This document shows, in pieces, positions 42,408 to 50,049 of a DNA stretch of 64,000 nucleotides (position 1 is the stretch's first letter; every line of letters begins with the position of its first letter). The notes below the pieces were generated by a model that was not told the origin of the DNA, made no database searches, and saw only the letters and a list, made by a program, of their open reading frames with translations. Both the position numbers and the translations under genes were made by a program. Source of the stretch: MedAcidi-G1 sp002294285 (GTDB taxonomy: Bacteria > Actinomycetota > Acidimicrobiia > Acidimicrobiales > MedAcidi-G1); contig CAXEUY010000002.1 of NCBI GenBank assembly GCA_963999645.1, positions 95,540-159,539 on the forward strand. The letters run 5' to 3'.

Positions 42408-42632
42408 ATGTTTGTATTAATAGCTGTACTGCAAGTTATATCCGGACTGGGTTTGATATTCCTTGTCCTCCTTCATAGCGGAAAAGGTGGTGGCCTCTCT
42501 GACATGTTTGGTGGTGGTATTGGGTCGCAAACTGCTGGATCAACGGTAGTTGAACAAAATTTAGATCGAATTACCGTTGTAACTGGCCTTGTTTTTGCTT
42601 TTACAACAATCAGCCTTGGTCTTCTGTACTAA
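42408..42632 (+). CDS. secG: Preprotein translocase subunit SecG
   Basis: A 74-residue membrane protein with two hydrophobic helices around a Gly-rich loop: VISGLGLIFLVLLHSGKGGG, then SDMFGGGIGSQTAGSTVVEQ and a second helix. This is the standard SecG layout. It stimulates SecYEG translocation. Its place after tpiA matches other Actinobacteria. The tRNA-Leu begins 8 bases after its stop and is probably cut from the same transcript. Confidence 0.93.
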   Translation: MFVLIAVLQVISGLGLIFLVLLHSGKGGGLSDMFGGGIGSQTAGSTVVEQNLDRITVVTGLVFAFTTISLGLLY

Positions 42633-42640
42633 GTGATTTT

Positions 42641-42725
42641 GTCGGAGTGGCGGAATTGGCAGACGCGCAAGGTTAAGGACCTTGTGCCCGATTAGGGCGT
42701 GGGGGTTCAAGTCCCCCCTCCGACA
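42641..42725 (+). tRNA. tRNA-Leu (anticodon AAG)
   Basis: Acceptor GTCGGAG pairs perfectly with CTCCGAC; D arm GCGG/CGC; anticodon stem CAAGG/CCTTG closes loop TTAAGGA, so positions 34-36 read AAG; the variable arm TGCCCGATTAGGGCG is long; T arm is GGGGG-TTCAAGT-CCCCC. G37 after the anticodon is usual for Leu tRNAs reading CUN. CCA is encoded at 42726-42728. An A at position 34 normally requires deamination to inosine and is unusual for a bacterial leucine tRNA. Transcription probably comes from the secG operon. Confidence 0.95.
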
Positions 42726-42838
42726 CCAAAAATCACTTGAATGTATAAAGAGAATCGTAAGAGTCCGTCCCAAGAGTGATGAATCTGTGACAGACTAGAA
42801 ATTCTGAACGCACGAGCTTAAAAACGAACTGACTTGTA

Positions 42839-43429
42839 ATGCCGAATAAGACACCTACCTTGTATGTTTTACTTAGATTAGTTTTTGGACTCATTCTTTT
42901 TGGCTTTGGATTAGCTCTACTAGTTTGGGGTGACTTTGGGGTCTCACCTTGGGAAGTTTTTCATCAAGGTATTTCGAGACGAACTCCAATAAGTATCGGA
43001 ATAACAATAATCTGTGTAGGCGTAATAATTATCTCCATTCTTCTCCTCCTTAAAGAACCATTGGGAGTGGGTACAGTAGCAAATGTTTTAATTATTGGAT
43101 TGGTAGTTGATCTTGCTTTAATTTTTCTTGGAGACAAATCAAATACAGTTCTGAGAATTTTTGCAACATTTTTTGGGCCAATTTTCGTTGGGCTTGGATC
43201 AGGCTTCTATATAGGAACAAATCTAGGTCCAGGACCTAGGGATGGTCTTATGACAGCTCTTAATCGCCGCGGTTTAGAAATTTGGAAAGCTAGAACACTA
43301 ATAGAAGGTTCATGTGTTATTACTGGTCTGCTACTCGGAGGCACCATAGGGTGGGGGACTATTTGGTTTCTTTTTTCGGTAGGTCCGTCTGTTCAATTTT
43401 TTCTTAAACGGTTGAAAATAGATAATTGA
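42839..43429 (+). CDS. YczE/YitT-like integral membrane protein
   Basis: A 196-residue protein with five or six hydrophobic helices. The motif WGDFGVSPWEVFHQGISRRT near residue 29 and the later GTNLGPGPRDGLMTALNRRG are hallmarks of the YczE/YyaS membrane family, often of unknown function. It starts about 110 bases after the tRNA, in a gap where I see no other feature. It converges with the LLM gene. Confidence 0.75.
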   Translation: MPNKTPTLYVLLRLVFGLILFGFGLALLVWGDFGVSPWEVFHQGISRRTPISIGITIICVGVIIISILLLLKEPLGVGTVANVLIIGLVVDLALIFLGDKSNTVLRIFATFFGPIFVGLGSGFYIGTNLGPGPRDGLMTALNRRGLEIWKARTLIEGSCVITGLLLGGTIGWGTIWFLFSVGPSVQFFLKRLKIDN

Positions 43430-43444
43430 TGAGCTGATCCTCTA

Positions 43445-44368
43445 CTAATTGAAAAGAATTTCTGCAGCAAGATTCAAATGATCTAAATCTTGGTCATCGA
43501 GTATTTGCAAATAGAAACGCTCACATCCTTTGTCTGCGAATTCCTCAATACGTTTGGATACTTCTTCTGGAGTTCCCGCTAGGCCATTAAGGCGAAGTTC
43601 ATCGACTTCTCTTCCAATTGCTGAAGCACGACGCTTGAAAATTTCTTCTGTTTCCCCACAGCAGAAGACCTGAGCACAGGAGTAAATTAAATCGTCAGGA
43701 TTTCTATCTAGTTTTTCGCAAGTGCTTTTAACGACATTAACAAGAGAAAGAAAATCGGCAGGCGAGACGAAAGGTGTGTTGTATTCAGATGCGTATTTAG
43801 CCACCAAGGCAGGGGTTCTTTTTTTACCTATTCCCCCCATGATAATAGGAGGTCCATTCTCCTGCTTTGGTTTGGGTAATCCCATTGAATTCTCAAACTG
43901 GACAGTTTTACCCTCATAATTGAACAACTCGCCTGCTTGCATACTCCAAATGTTGCTTAAAACTTCGAGAGACTCCTCAAGGATGTCAAAACGCTTGCTT
44001 ATTTCCGGAAAGGGTAGTCCTTGCGCCTTGTGTTCCTGCTCATACCACCCTGCACCTAGGCCCAATTCAACTCTGCCATTACTCATCTGATCAATTTGAG
44101 AAACGCTGATTGCAAATGAACCAAGATGGCGAAAAGTTATAGGGGTAACTAAAGTTCCTAGTCGTAAATTTTTTGTGTCGCGTGTCAAACCGGCGAGTGT
44201 GGTCCACGCGTCGGTCGGACCAGGCAGGCCATCTGAATCACCCATTTTTAAGTAGTGATCGGAAGTAAAAAATCCGTTGAAACCAAGCTCTTCTGCATGA
44301 ACAGCTAAAGATCTAAGCCGCTCATAGGTGGTTCCCTGTTGTGGTTCTACAAAAATTCTGAAATCCAT
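43445..44368 (-). CDS. LLM-class F420-dependent oxidoreductase
   Basis: A 307-residue luciferase-like barrel. Characteristic stretches are DFRIFVEPQQGTTYERLRSL at the N-terminus, FNGFFTSDHYL, LRLGTLVTPITFRHLG, and the GRVELGLGAGWYEQEHKAQG block near residue 100. Members from Actinobacteria mostly use F420; FMN cannot be excluded. ATG 44368 was chosen because homologous proteins begin MDFRIF-like; ATGs at 44380 and 44392 are in frame. The substrate is unknown. It is divergent from the riboswitch region. Confidence 0.85.
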   Translation of the reverse strand: MDFRIFVEPQQGTTYERLRSLAVHAEELGFNGFFTSDHYLKMGDSDGLPGPTDAWTTLAGLTRDTKNLRLGTLVTPITFRHLGSFAISVSQIDQMSNGRVELGLGAGWYEQEHKAQGLPFPEISKRFDILEESLEVLSNIWSMQAGELFNYEGKTVQFENSMGLPKPKQENGPPIIMGGIGKKRTPALVAKYASEYNTPFVSPADFLSLVNVVKSTCEKLDRNPDDLIYSCAQVFCCGETEEIFKRRASAIGREVDELRLNGLAGTPEEVSKRIEEFADKGCERFYLQILDDQDLDHLNLAAEILFN

Positions 44369-44431
44369 ATCTCTAACCATATGACCTTTCATAAGTAATA
44401 GAAAAATTTCAGAGATTTGATCTTTCTTATA

Positions 44432-44546
44432 TTTGTTGATTTACTGGTCTTACATTTAGAGAGATGTCAAGTAGGCATCCAGCAACCTGGGCGGACACCC
44501 AAGGTGCTAAAACTTCTGTTAGATGTGGCTGTTAATAGGCAACAAA
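44432..44546 (+). ncRNA. SAM-I/IV-variant-like riboswitch upstream of a small orphan gene
   Basis: The core GCAACC (44482-44487) and AAGGTGC (44501-44507) matches the SAM-I clan, with the P3-like stem ACCTGGG/CCCAAGGT between them. P2 is GATG/CATC (44463-44466 with 44476-44479) after a conserved AGAGA. The closing helix is TTTGTTG/CAACAAA (44432-44438 with 44540-44546). The core is almost identical to the second element at 55911-56034. CCCT (44575-44578) can pair with AGGG (44592-44595) next to the start codon at 44601, suggesting translational control. Ligand identity is inferred. Confidence 0.8.
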
Positions 44547-44600
44547 GTGTTCAGAGTAAGCACTGCTGGCGTGTCCCTCAGAAATTACGGAAGGGTGGAA

Positions 44601-44870
44601 ATGATTTTTTTACTGGAAGAAGAAATAGACGATTTCAATACTTTTAAATCTTGGTTTACTGGTGAGGCTATTCCTCAGATTGAAGCTGTTGGAGGTAAAT
44701 GTCTTGTTATGGGAGTAGATGCCGAGAACGAAAATATTCTGCACTTAGTAATGGAGACACCTTCGGTCGAGGTGGTTCAAGGTTTTATGGGTTCTGAAGA
44801 ATTTACAGAAGCGAGAAAAAGTGCTGGCGTTCATGTAGATACCACGAAGATAACTTTTCTGACTGAATAG
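44601..44870 (+). CDS. Small ferredoxin-like-fold protein behind a SAM riboswitch
   Basis: An 89-residue soluble protein of no recognised family. The predicted order beta-alpha-beta-beta-alpha-beta (MIFLLEEEID, FKSWFTGEAIPQIEAVG, KCLVMGVDAEN, ILHLVMETP, VEVVQGFMGSEEFTEARKSA, TTKITFLTE) fits a small dimeric alpha/beta-barrel or ferredoxin-like fold, as in antibiotic-monooxygenase-like or DUF3764-type proteins. ATG 44601 was chosen because GGAAGGGTGG precedes it; the frame stays open to 44523 but that part is riboswitch. Control by a SAM riboswitch suggests a role in methionine, SAM or one-carbon metabolism. The exact function is unknown. Confidence 0.75.
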   Translation: MIFLLEEEIDDFNTFKSWFTGEAIPQIEAVGGKCLVMGVDAENENILHLVMETPSVEVVQGFMGSEEFTEARKSAGVHVDTTKITFLTE

Positions 44871-44961
44871 AATTACCAGTACATGAGATAAGAGTGCTTC
44901 TTCAAGTGTGAAGAAAAGTTGAATCAAACCTTTAACTACAAATATTTGCTACTTTCTAAAC

Positions 44962-45399
44962 ATGGAAGCAAATTTAGAAGAAGAAGTTTTAATCTCGGCA
45001 TTAAATGAAATCCTCGAATCTGAGTTGTCTGGTGTTGTTCGGTACACGCACTATTCACTAATGATTTCGGGGCCTCATAGAATTCCATTAGTAGAGTTTA
45101 TGAAAGCTCAAGCTGCCGAATCCCTGTCTCACGCCCAAGAAGTTGGCGAAATTTTAACTGGCTTTGGTGGGCATCCTTCAACAAAGATTGCCACCGTTGA
45201 AGAAACTTTCGAGCATGGAATTGAAAAGATCCTTCAAGAAAGTGTGGATCATGAAAACAATGCGATTGAGTTGTACAAAAATCTGCTTGACCTTGTAGAA
45301 GGCCACTCAGTCTTCTTGGAAGAATTCGCACGGACGATGATTTCCGCTGAAGAGCAGCATCAACTTGAACTTAAAAAAATGCTTCGTGATTTCGCTTAG
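44962..45399 (+). CDS. Ferritin-like (bacterioferritin/Dps-type) protein
   Basis: A 145-residue four-helix-bundle protein. The metal-site pattern is ELSGVVRYTHYSLMI near residue 20, AAESLSHAQEVGEIL near 52 (E-x2-H type), and AEEQHQLELKKML near the end. Bacterioferritin-like proteins oxidise and store iron or protect DNA. It is one residue set short of classical bacterioferritin and no haem Met is obvious. An iron-storage role fits the many iron oxygenases downstream, which is inference. Confidence 0.8.
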   Translation: MEANLEEEVLISALNEILESELSGVVRYTHYSLMISGPHRIPLVEFMKAQAAESLSHAQEVGEILTGFGGHPSTKIATVEETFEHGIEKILQESVDHENNAIELYKNLLDLVEGHSVFLEEFARTMISAEEQHQLELKKMLRDFA

Positions 45400-45426
45400 T
45401 ATTGAGAAATTTTTTTAATCAATTAT

Positions 45427-46542
45427 TTAACTTTCATTCACGAATTCTGGATCACCGAAAAAACCTTCTTTAATCGATAGCCCTAAGCCATTGCCGCCTT
45501 CAGGTAAAGGCACATATCCGTCTTTAATAGAAGGTCCATTTATCTCGTCATAATGAATTTGATGGTACGGATATGAAATCCATGCTCCTCGATTCAACTT
45601 GGCAGGCATAGTGCTTCCTAGAGCAACACCCGCAGCAGTAACAATGTCACCGCCCCAGGCGTCATCAGAACTCATGGGGATTTTGTTGTCTATACATACA
45701 TTTCGCACCATCTGCATTTCGGTTAGACCTCCGACACGTGAAATTTTCATACCAAATCCGTCTGCAAGTCCTGATGAAATCATTTTCGATATCGTGTAAA
45801 AGTCAGACGCGCTTTCATCGACAATTAACGGGTGTAAAAGATGAGGTTTAATCCTATAAAGTGCTTCTTCTGTAGCACAAGGCTGCTCAAGCGACATCGA
45901 CACAGAGGAGCATGCCTGAGAAACCTCTATTGCTTCCTCTTCACTCCAGCCACAATTAGCATCAACATCTAAAGTTGCTCCAGCAGCTATAACACGAGAC
46001 ACTGCAAGGATGCATTCGATGTCAAGTTCGATTGACCTTCCTCCTGCTTTTAGTTGAATGCGGTTTATTCCAGATTTCTGTAAATTCTGAGTTTCTCGTG
46101 CAGCAGTTTCTGGATCTCCTATGCCAACTACATGATAAGTTGTCACTCTTTTCGTTTTAGCGCCTCCCAATAAATCAGAAATAGTAGCAGCGCGCGTTTT
46201 TCCAAGGAGGTCCCAGCAGGCAATATCGATAGCTGCTTTGCTTTCAGATTCTGCTTTTAATGCTTCATCCATTGAGTTTTGTATGAAAGACAGGTTTGTT
46301 GGGTCTGCACCTATGAGTGCAGAAGCAAGAATTTTCAAAGAGGAGCGTATCTTTTCATTACTCGAAAGTTGAGCTTGAGGTGTGGCCATACAAGCCTCCC
46401 CATATCCTCGTACTCCTTTTGAGTCGATTATTTCAACTATTGTGGATTCTGGGGTTGTGACCTGTGAACTTGACATGTTGTACACGGTTGAAGCTGGCAA
46501 GGGAAATTTATATACACGTATTTCTTTAATTCTGCTTTCCAT
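45427..46542 (-). CDS. Enolase-superfamily enzyme (mandelate racemase/muconate lactonizing type)
   Basis: A 371-residue protein with an N-terminal capping domain and a barrel. It has IQLKAGG near residue 165 (a K-x-x or KxG variant of the MLE base motif), metal ligands in LDVDANCGW, SLEQPC and VDESAS, and KISRVGGLTEMQ with the second base Lys. Dehydratase, epimerase or racemase activity cannot be told apart; cis-3-hydroxyproline dehydratase-like members are close in pattern. GGGAGAG precedes the ATG. It is divergent from DUF3151. Confidence 0.82.
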   Translation of the reverse strand: MESRIKEIRVYKFPLPASTVYNMSSSQVTTPESTIVEIIDSKGVRGYGEACMATPQAQLSSNEKIRSSLKILASALIGADPTNLSFIQNSMDEALKAESESKAAIDIACWDLLGKTRAATISDLLGGAKTKRVTTYHVVGIGDPETAARETQNLQKSGINRIQLKAGGRSIELDIECILAVSRVIAAGATLDVDANCGWSEEEAIEVSQACSSVSMSLEQPCATEEALYRIKPHLLHPLIVDESASDFYTISKMISSGLADGFGMKISRVGGLTEMQMVRNVCIDNKIPMSSDDAWGGDIVTAAGVALGSTMPAKLNRGAWISYPYHQIHYDEINGPSIKDGYVPLPEGGNGLGLSIKEGFFGDPEFVNES

Positions 46543-46664
46543 TACACTCTCCCTGCCTGACGAAGGCAGCTTTAGATGAAGATGACGTTGTCATTTTATG
46601 AAAGCTCGTAGTGTAAATTCATAATTGGGTTTAGTATCAAAAAAACTTTTAGAAAAGGATAAAT

Positions 46665-47105
46665 GTGAACGACACTCATTATGTGAATTTAACTAGTAAC
46701 GGCCCCCCGGAAACCGTACTACCTCCTGAGAACGAAAATTCTATTCATGCCTTAAATGACGCCTTAAAAGAAACCTCTGATTCAAGTCGTCGCGAAGCCA
46801 TTTCAGAAGTAGCGGCTAGGTGGCCCAAAAATTTACTAGTTTGGGCTTATCTCGGTGATCTAGGTAGAGATGCAATCGAATCTTATGCTGCATACCGTGT
46901 TGGGTACCATCGTGGCTTAGATCGACTTAGGCAAAGCGGATGGAAAGGTTCAGGTTTAGTCCTTTGGAGTCGAGATGAAAATCTCGGATTTCTTCGCTCA
47001 CTTGAGGGTTTGGCTAGAACAGCAAAGGCAATTGGTGAAACCGACGAAGCTGAACGATGCAGTCTTTTCTTGAAGCAATTGGACCCAAGCTATAAAGATA
47101 ACTAA
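46665..47105 (+). CDS. DUF3151 family protein
   Basis: A 146-residue protein with PPETVLPPENE near the N-terminus, YAAYRVGYHRGLDRLRQSGW near residue 71, and GFLRSLEGLARTAKAIGETD near 109. This pattern is characteristic of the actinobacterial DUF3151, whose function is unknown. The start is GTG at 46665; the overlapping ATG at 46663 is followed at once by a stop. It converges with DUF2237 with a 3-base gap. Confidence 0.88.
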   Translation: MNDTHYVNLTSNGPPETVLPPENENSIHALNDALKETSDSSRREAISEVAARWPKNLLVWAYLGDLGRDAIESYAAYRVGYHRGLDRLRQSGWKGSGLVLWSRDENLGFLRSLEGLARTAKAIGETDEAERCSLFLKQLDPSYKDN

Positions 47106-47108
47106 CAG

Positions 47109-47462
47109 TTATTCAATTCCTGATGCTAAAAGGGCTTTAGCGTCAACCCACTCAAGTGTAAGAATGTGTGTTGCAAGCAAATTTACTTTAGGTGCAACTC
47201 CAGCTTCGTATGCTTCTTGCCAGCGTGAGGCACAAAGACACCAACTATCGCCATCCTTAAGCCCGGGAAAACCATTGCGAGGCGTCGAAAGGTCATTTCC
47301 CGCATTTTTTGAGAATTCTAGAAATTCGTCGGTAACTATTGCGCAAACCGTATGCACTCCAAAATCATCTGCACCTGTATTGCAGCAGCCGTCTCTGTAA
47401 AAGCCTGTTAGAGGATCGAGACTGCAATCTATAAGTTCGGAACCCAAAACATTAATAGGCAT
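47109..47462 (-). CDS. DUF2237 family protein
   Basis: A 117-residue protein with the family marks NVLGSELIDCSLDPLTGFYR, DFGVHTVCAIVTDEFLEFSK, GNDLSTP, FPGLKDGDSWCLCASRWQEA and PKVNLLATH. Several Cys residues are conserved (DGCCNTG, WCLCASRW), so metal binding or redox is possible. DUF2237 is common in bacteria and has no established function. AGGAAATTT-like sequence precedes the ATG. Confidence 0.9.
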   Translation of the reverse strand: MPINVLGSELIDCSLDPLTGFYRDGCCNTGADDFGVHTVCAIVTDEFLEFSKNAGNDLSTPRNGFPGLKDGDSWCLCASRWQEAYEAGVAPKVNLLATHILTLEWVDAKALLASGIE

Positions 47463-47542
47463 TAAATTTCCTCCAGAAAGACTATTTATAATCGGAAACT
47501 AGCGGACTTTTTCTTCTTTAAAACATCGGGTAAAAATAAAGC

Positions 47543-48370
47543 ATGTTTGATTATCAAAACAGAATGAAACCAAGAGAGGCACTGGAAGTCTCACCTTTTA
47601 ACACTGGCACCTTTGAATGGAGAATGAATACGAGGAGTATAGATGAAAACAGTTGGTTGCAAGTCGACGCAGCGCGAGAAGATGACTTGCTACTTAAACG
47701 CAGCGCCCCCCAAGGCCTACACCTTGCCGGTTCAGAAGAATCGAGTCAAAAACTTCTAAACCTAGTGACAAATTGGCTTGAGAATCGAGGAGTTCCATCC
47801 ATAAATAATGCTGACGTAATGCACCCAATAGATCGATGTGGTCAACTGACACAAGAAGATGTTTGTTTAATGGAACAAATCGATGGTTTATGGGTTTTTA
47901 CTGCAGGAAGTGTAAGTTTTCCAACACGATGGGATCCGAGGCTGAAACTAGGTTTACCTCTGGATCAAATACATGACCCAGTGCCAAGATACGAAGTTGA
48001 TTTACGCCCGCGTCCAGCAAATTTTATGAATCGAATGCCTAAAGACAAAATTGTTTCTCGCACCGGTTGGACTTTAACCTCCAGTGACTCATTACGATTA
48101 ATGCCTTATTACCGGATTGAAAAATGTGCACCAGATGAGATCATTCTGAGAATTGAACGCCAAACATTGAGAAGAATCCCAGAATCAGAAGCTATTGCCT
48201 TCACGATAAGGATCCATCGCTGGCCACTAGAAATAATCGGAAAAGATACCGACCTCTCGAATGATCTTATAAGGGCTTTAGAAATGATTCCCGATGAAGT
48301 AAGTGAGTACAAGAAAGAAACAGTCGCCCTTTCGAAGAGTGCACAACAGTATTTGTTAGAGGTGCTGTGA
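47543..48370 (+). CDS. DUF3445 family protein (haem-dependent oxidative N-demethylase-like)
   Basis: A 275-residue protein with LTQEDVCLMEQ, LWVFTAGSVSFPTRWDPRLK near residue 116, LGLPLDQIHDPVPRYE, and the later RIERQTLRRIPES, which match DUF3445. Characterised members are haem proteins that oxidatively demethylate dimethylamine-type substrates. No second subunit is adjacent, so this may be a stand-alone relative. It converges with alkB with a gap of 11 bases. Confidence 0.78.
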   Translation: MFDYQNRMKPREALEVSPFNTGTFEWRMNTRSIDENSWLQVDAAREDDLLLKRSAPQGLHLAGSEESSQKLLNLVTNWLENRGVPSINNADVMHPIDRCGQLTQEDVCLMEQIDGLWVFTAGSVSFPTRWDPRLKLGLPLDQIHDPVPRYEVDLRPRPANFMNRMPKDKIVSRTGWTLTSSDSLRLMPYYRIEKCAPDEIILRIERQTLRRIPESEAIAFTIRIHRWPLEIIGKDTDLSNDLIRALEMIPDEVSEYKKETVALSKSAQQYLLEVL

Positions 48371-48381
48371 ACTAACGATTA

Positions 48382-48981
48382 TTAAATGATTTTACGAAAG
48401 GTCAAATTTATTCTCTCTGCTACTTTTGTGGCGGTTTTTGGAACTGCATGTAACCAATATTTCTGAGTGGGTGGTTTCATGATCAGTAAATCCCCGTGGT
48501 TGAGATAAATCGAAAAGATCTCTGATGATTTTTCTTTAGAGCGCAATTGAAATTTTCGTGACCCTCCAAAACTTAATGAGCATAAGGTGGGGGAGTCTCC
48601 AAGTTCAGGCTCATCATCTGAATGCCATGAGACACCATCATTTCCGTCTCTATAACGGTTTATTAGAACCGAATTGAAATTTTCACAAAAAGCACTGTTC
48701 AACTCATCACGAATTTCTATCAAAAAAGGAAGCCAAGGTTTAGCTTTATGTTCTATGCCTGAATATTTGTAGATAAGTCCCTTTTCTCCATACCAGGCAG
48801 TATCACGAGGCTCTAAATGTTTCTTTCCATAAACAACGATTTGATTTCGTGACCAATTCACATTTTGCAGTAGTGACAAATACTCATCAGCTTTAATTTG
48901 TGAAAAATAAGAACGGAATAGAAGTATTTCAGACTCATCTAGATCGGAAATACTTTCAGTCTGAAACAAACTTTCTTGCAT
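48382..48981 (-). CDS. alkB: AlkB-like 2-oxoglutarate/Fe(II) dioxygenase
   Basis: A 199-residue protein of the AlkB/ALKBH2-like group that repairs alkylated bases by oxidative demethylation. Substrate loop VLINRYRDGNDGVSWHSDDE holds the HxD iron ligands, followed by SLSFGGSRKFQLRSKE, the second iron His in YWLHAVPKT and the 2-oxoglutarate Arg in RINLTFRKI. The ATG at 48981 was chosen; the two preceding TTG codons would only add two residues. It faces DUF3445. Confidence 0.9.
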   Translation of the reverse strand: MQESLFQTESISDLDESEILLFRSYFSQIKADEYLSLLQNVNWSRNQIVVYGKKHLEPRDTAWYGEKGLIYKYSGIEHKAKPWLPFLIEIRDELNSAFCENFNSVLINRYRDGNDGVSWHSDDEPELGDSPTLCSLSFGGSRKFQLRSKEKSSEIFSIYLNHGDLLIMKPPTQKYWLHAVPKTATKVAERINLTFRKII

Positions 48982-49077
48982 CAACAAAGAATAATCTGAA
49001 TTGGCTTAGAGGTTAAACCTCCTAAATCAGTTCTTAAATATTTACTGATAGAGATTTGAAGTGGTAATTTTTGATCA

Positions 49078-50049
49078 ATGAAAATCGACTCTTTTAGTAA
49101 AGAAGATGGCTTCTATCCAGGCGCCTTCGATGTGCCACCTTTGTTCAAGTCGCCTCCACAGCCACTGCAAATGCTCAAATGGTTTCTTTTCCGCTTCATG
49201 TGGTACCAGTCCCTTTTGTGGATAGGAATTTCAGTAGTTTGCTATCATTTCTTCACTCCACAAATCACCGACTTTCGCAACTTCGATTTCTCCGCCCTTA
49301 TTTATCTTTGGTTGCGCAATGCAACAGTGATGCTACTAATCGTTGGATTCCAGCACTTTTATTTGTATACGCATCGTGGGCAGGGAAAAGATTACAAATA
49401 TGACACTCGTTGGATGGCAAGAAAGAAGAGATCATTTACTTTCAATGATCAAACCAAAGACAATATGTTTTGGAGTTTATTCAGTGGATGCGGTGTGGCA
49501 GCTCTTTACGAAGCATTGATGTTCTATTTGTACGCAAATGAAAAAATACCCACCGTCAGCTCTCTGCCACTGACTGCCATAACTACAGTTGCTCTATTTT
49601 GGATAACTGGAGTTCATTTTTATGCTAATCACCGTTTACTTCATGTAAGGCCCTTATATGACTTCGCCCACTCGCTTCACCATAGGAATGTAAATACTGG
49701 CCCTTGGAGTGGAATTTCAATGCATCCTTTCGAACATGTTCTTTACTTTTCTTTACCATTGATCTTTATTTTTCTTCCAGCGTCGCCTTTTCTTACAACG
49801 TTCAGCATGATTTATTTGATGCTGTCACCGTCTCCGTCTCACTCAGGATTCCATAGATTCAAATTTGGGCAAAAAGAAGTTGCTGCCGCTGACTATTTCC
49901 ACTATCTGCATCACCGATATTTTGACTGCAACTATGGAATGCTCTTATTGCCCATTGATAAATGGTTAGGAACTTTCCACAATGGCAGTTATGAAGATCA
50001 CCAGAAAATTATCGAAAAGCGTTTGGATAAATCTGGAGACAGGAAATGA
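49078..50049 (+). CDS. Fatty-acid hydroxylase / sterol desaturase family protein
   Basis: A 323-residue membrane di-iron protein with four or five hydrophobic segments. The His clusters NHRLLHVRPLYDFAHSLHHR near residue 188, MHPFEHVLY, HSGFHRF and FHYLHHRYFDCNYG match the fatty-acid hydroxylase superfamily. It may hydroxylate or desaturate a lipid or isoprenoid. It overlaps the next gene, an alcohol dehydrogenase, by ATGA, and the two likely work in one pathway together with the downstream oxygenase. Confidence 0.86.
   Translation: MKIDSFSKEDGFYPGAFDVPPLFKSPPQPLQMLKWFLFRFMWYQSLLWIGISVVCYHFFTPQITDFRNFDFSALIYLWLRNATVMLLIVGFQHFYLYTHRGQGKDYKYDTRWMARKKRSFTFNDQTKDNMFWSLFSGCGVAALYEALMFYLYANEKIPTVSSLPLTAITTVALFWITGVHFYANHRLLHVRPLYDFAHSLHHRNVNTGPWSGISMHPFEHVLYFSLPLIFIFLPASPFLTTFSMIYLMLSPSPSHSGFHRFKFGQKEVAAADYFHYLHHRYFDCNYGMLLLPIDKWLGTFHNGSYEDHQKIIEKRLDKSGDRK

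Noticed and set aside
42641..42725. Reading the tRNA anticodon as TAA
   Set aside because: TAA occurs in the loop region, but alignment to class II tRNA-Leu puts 34-36 at AAG; TAA would occupy 33-35.
44523..44600. Longer N-terminus of the small riboswitch-controlled protein
   Set aside because: This part overlaps the riboswitch aptamer and the presumed expression platform; a ribosome-binding site lies just before the ATG at 44601.
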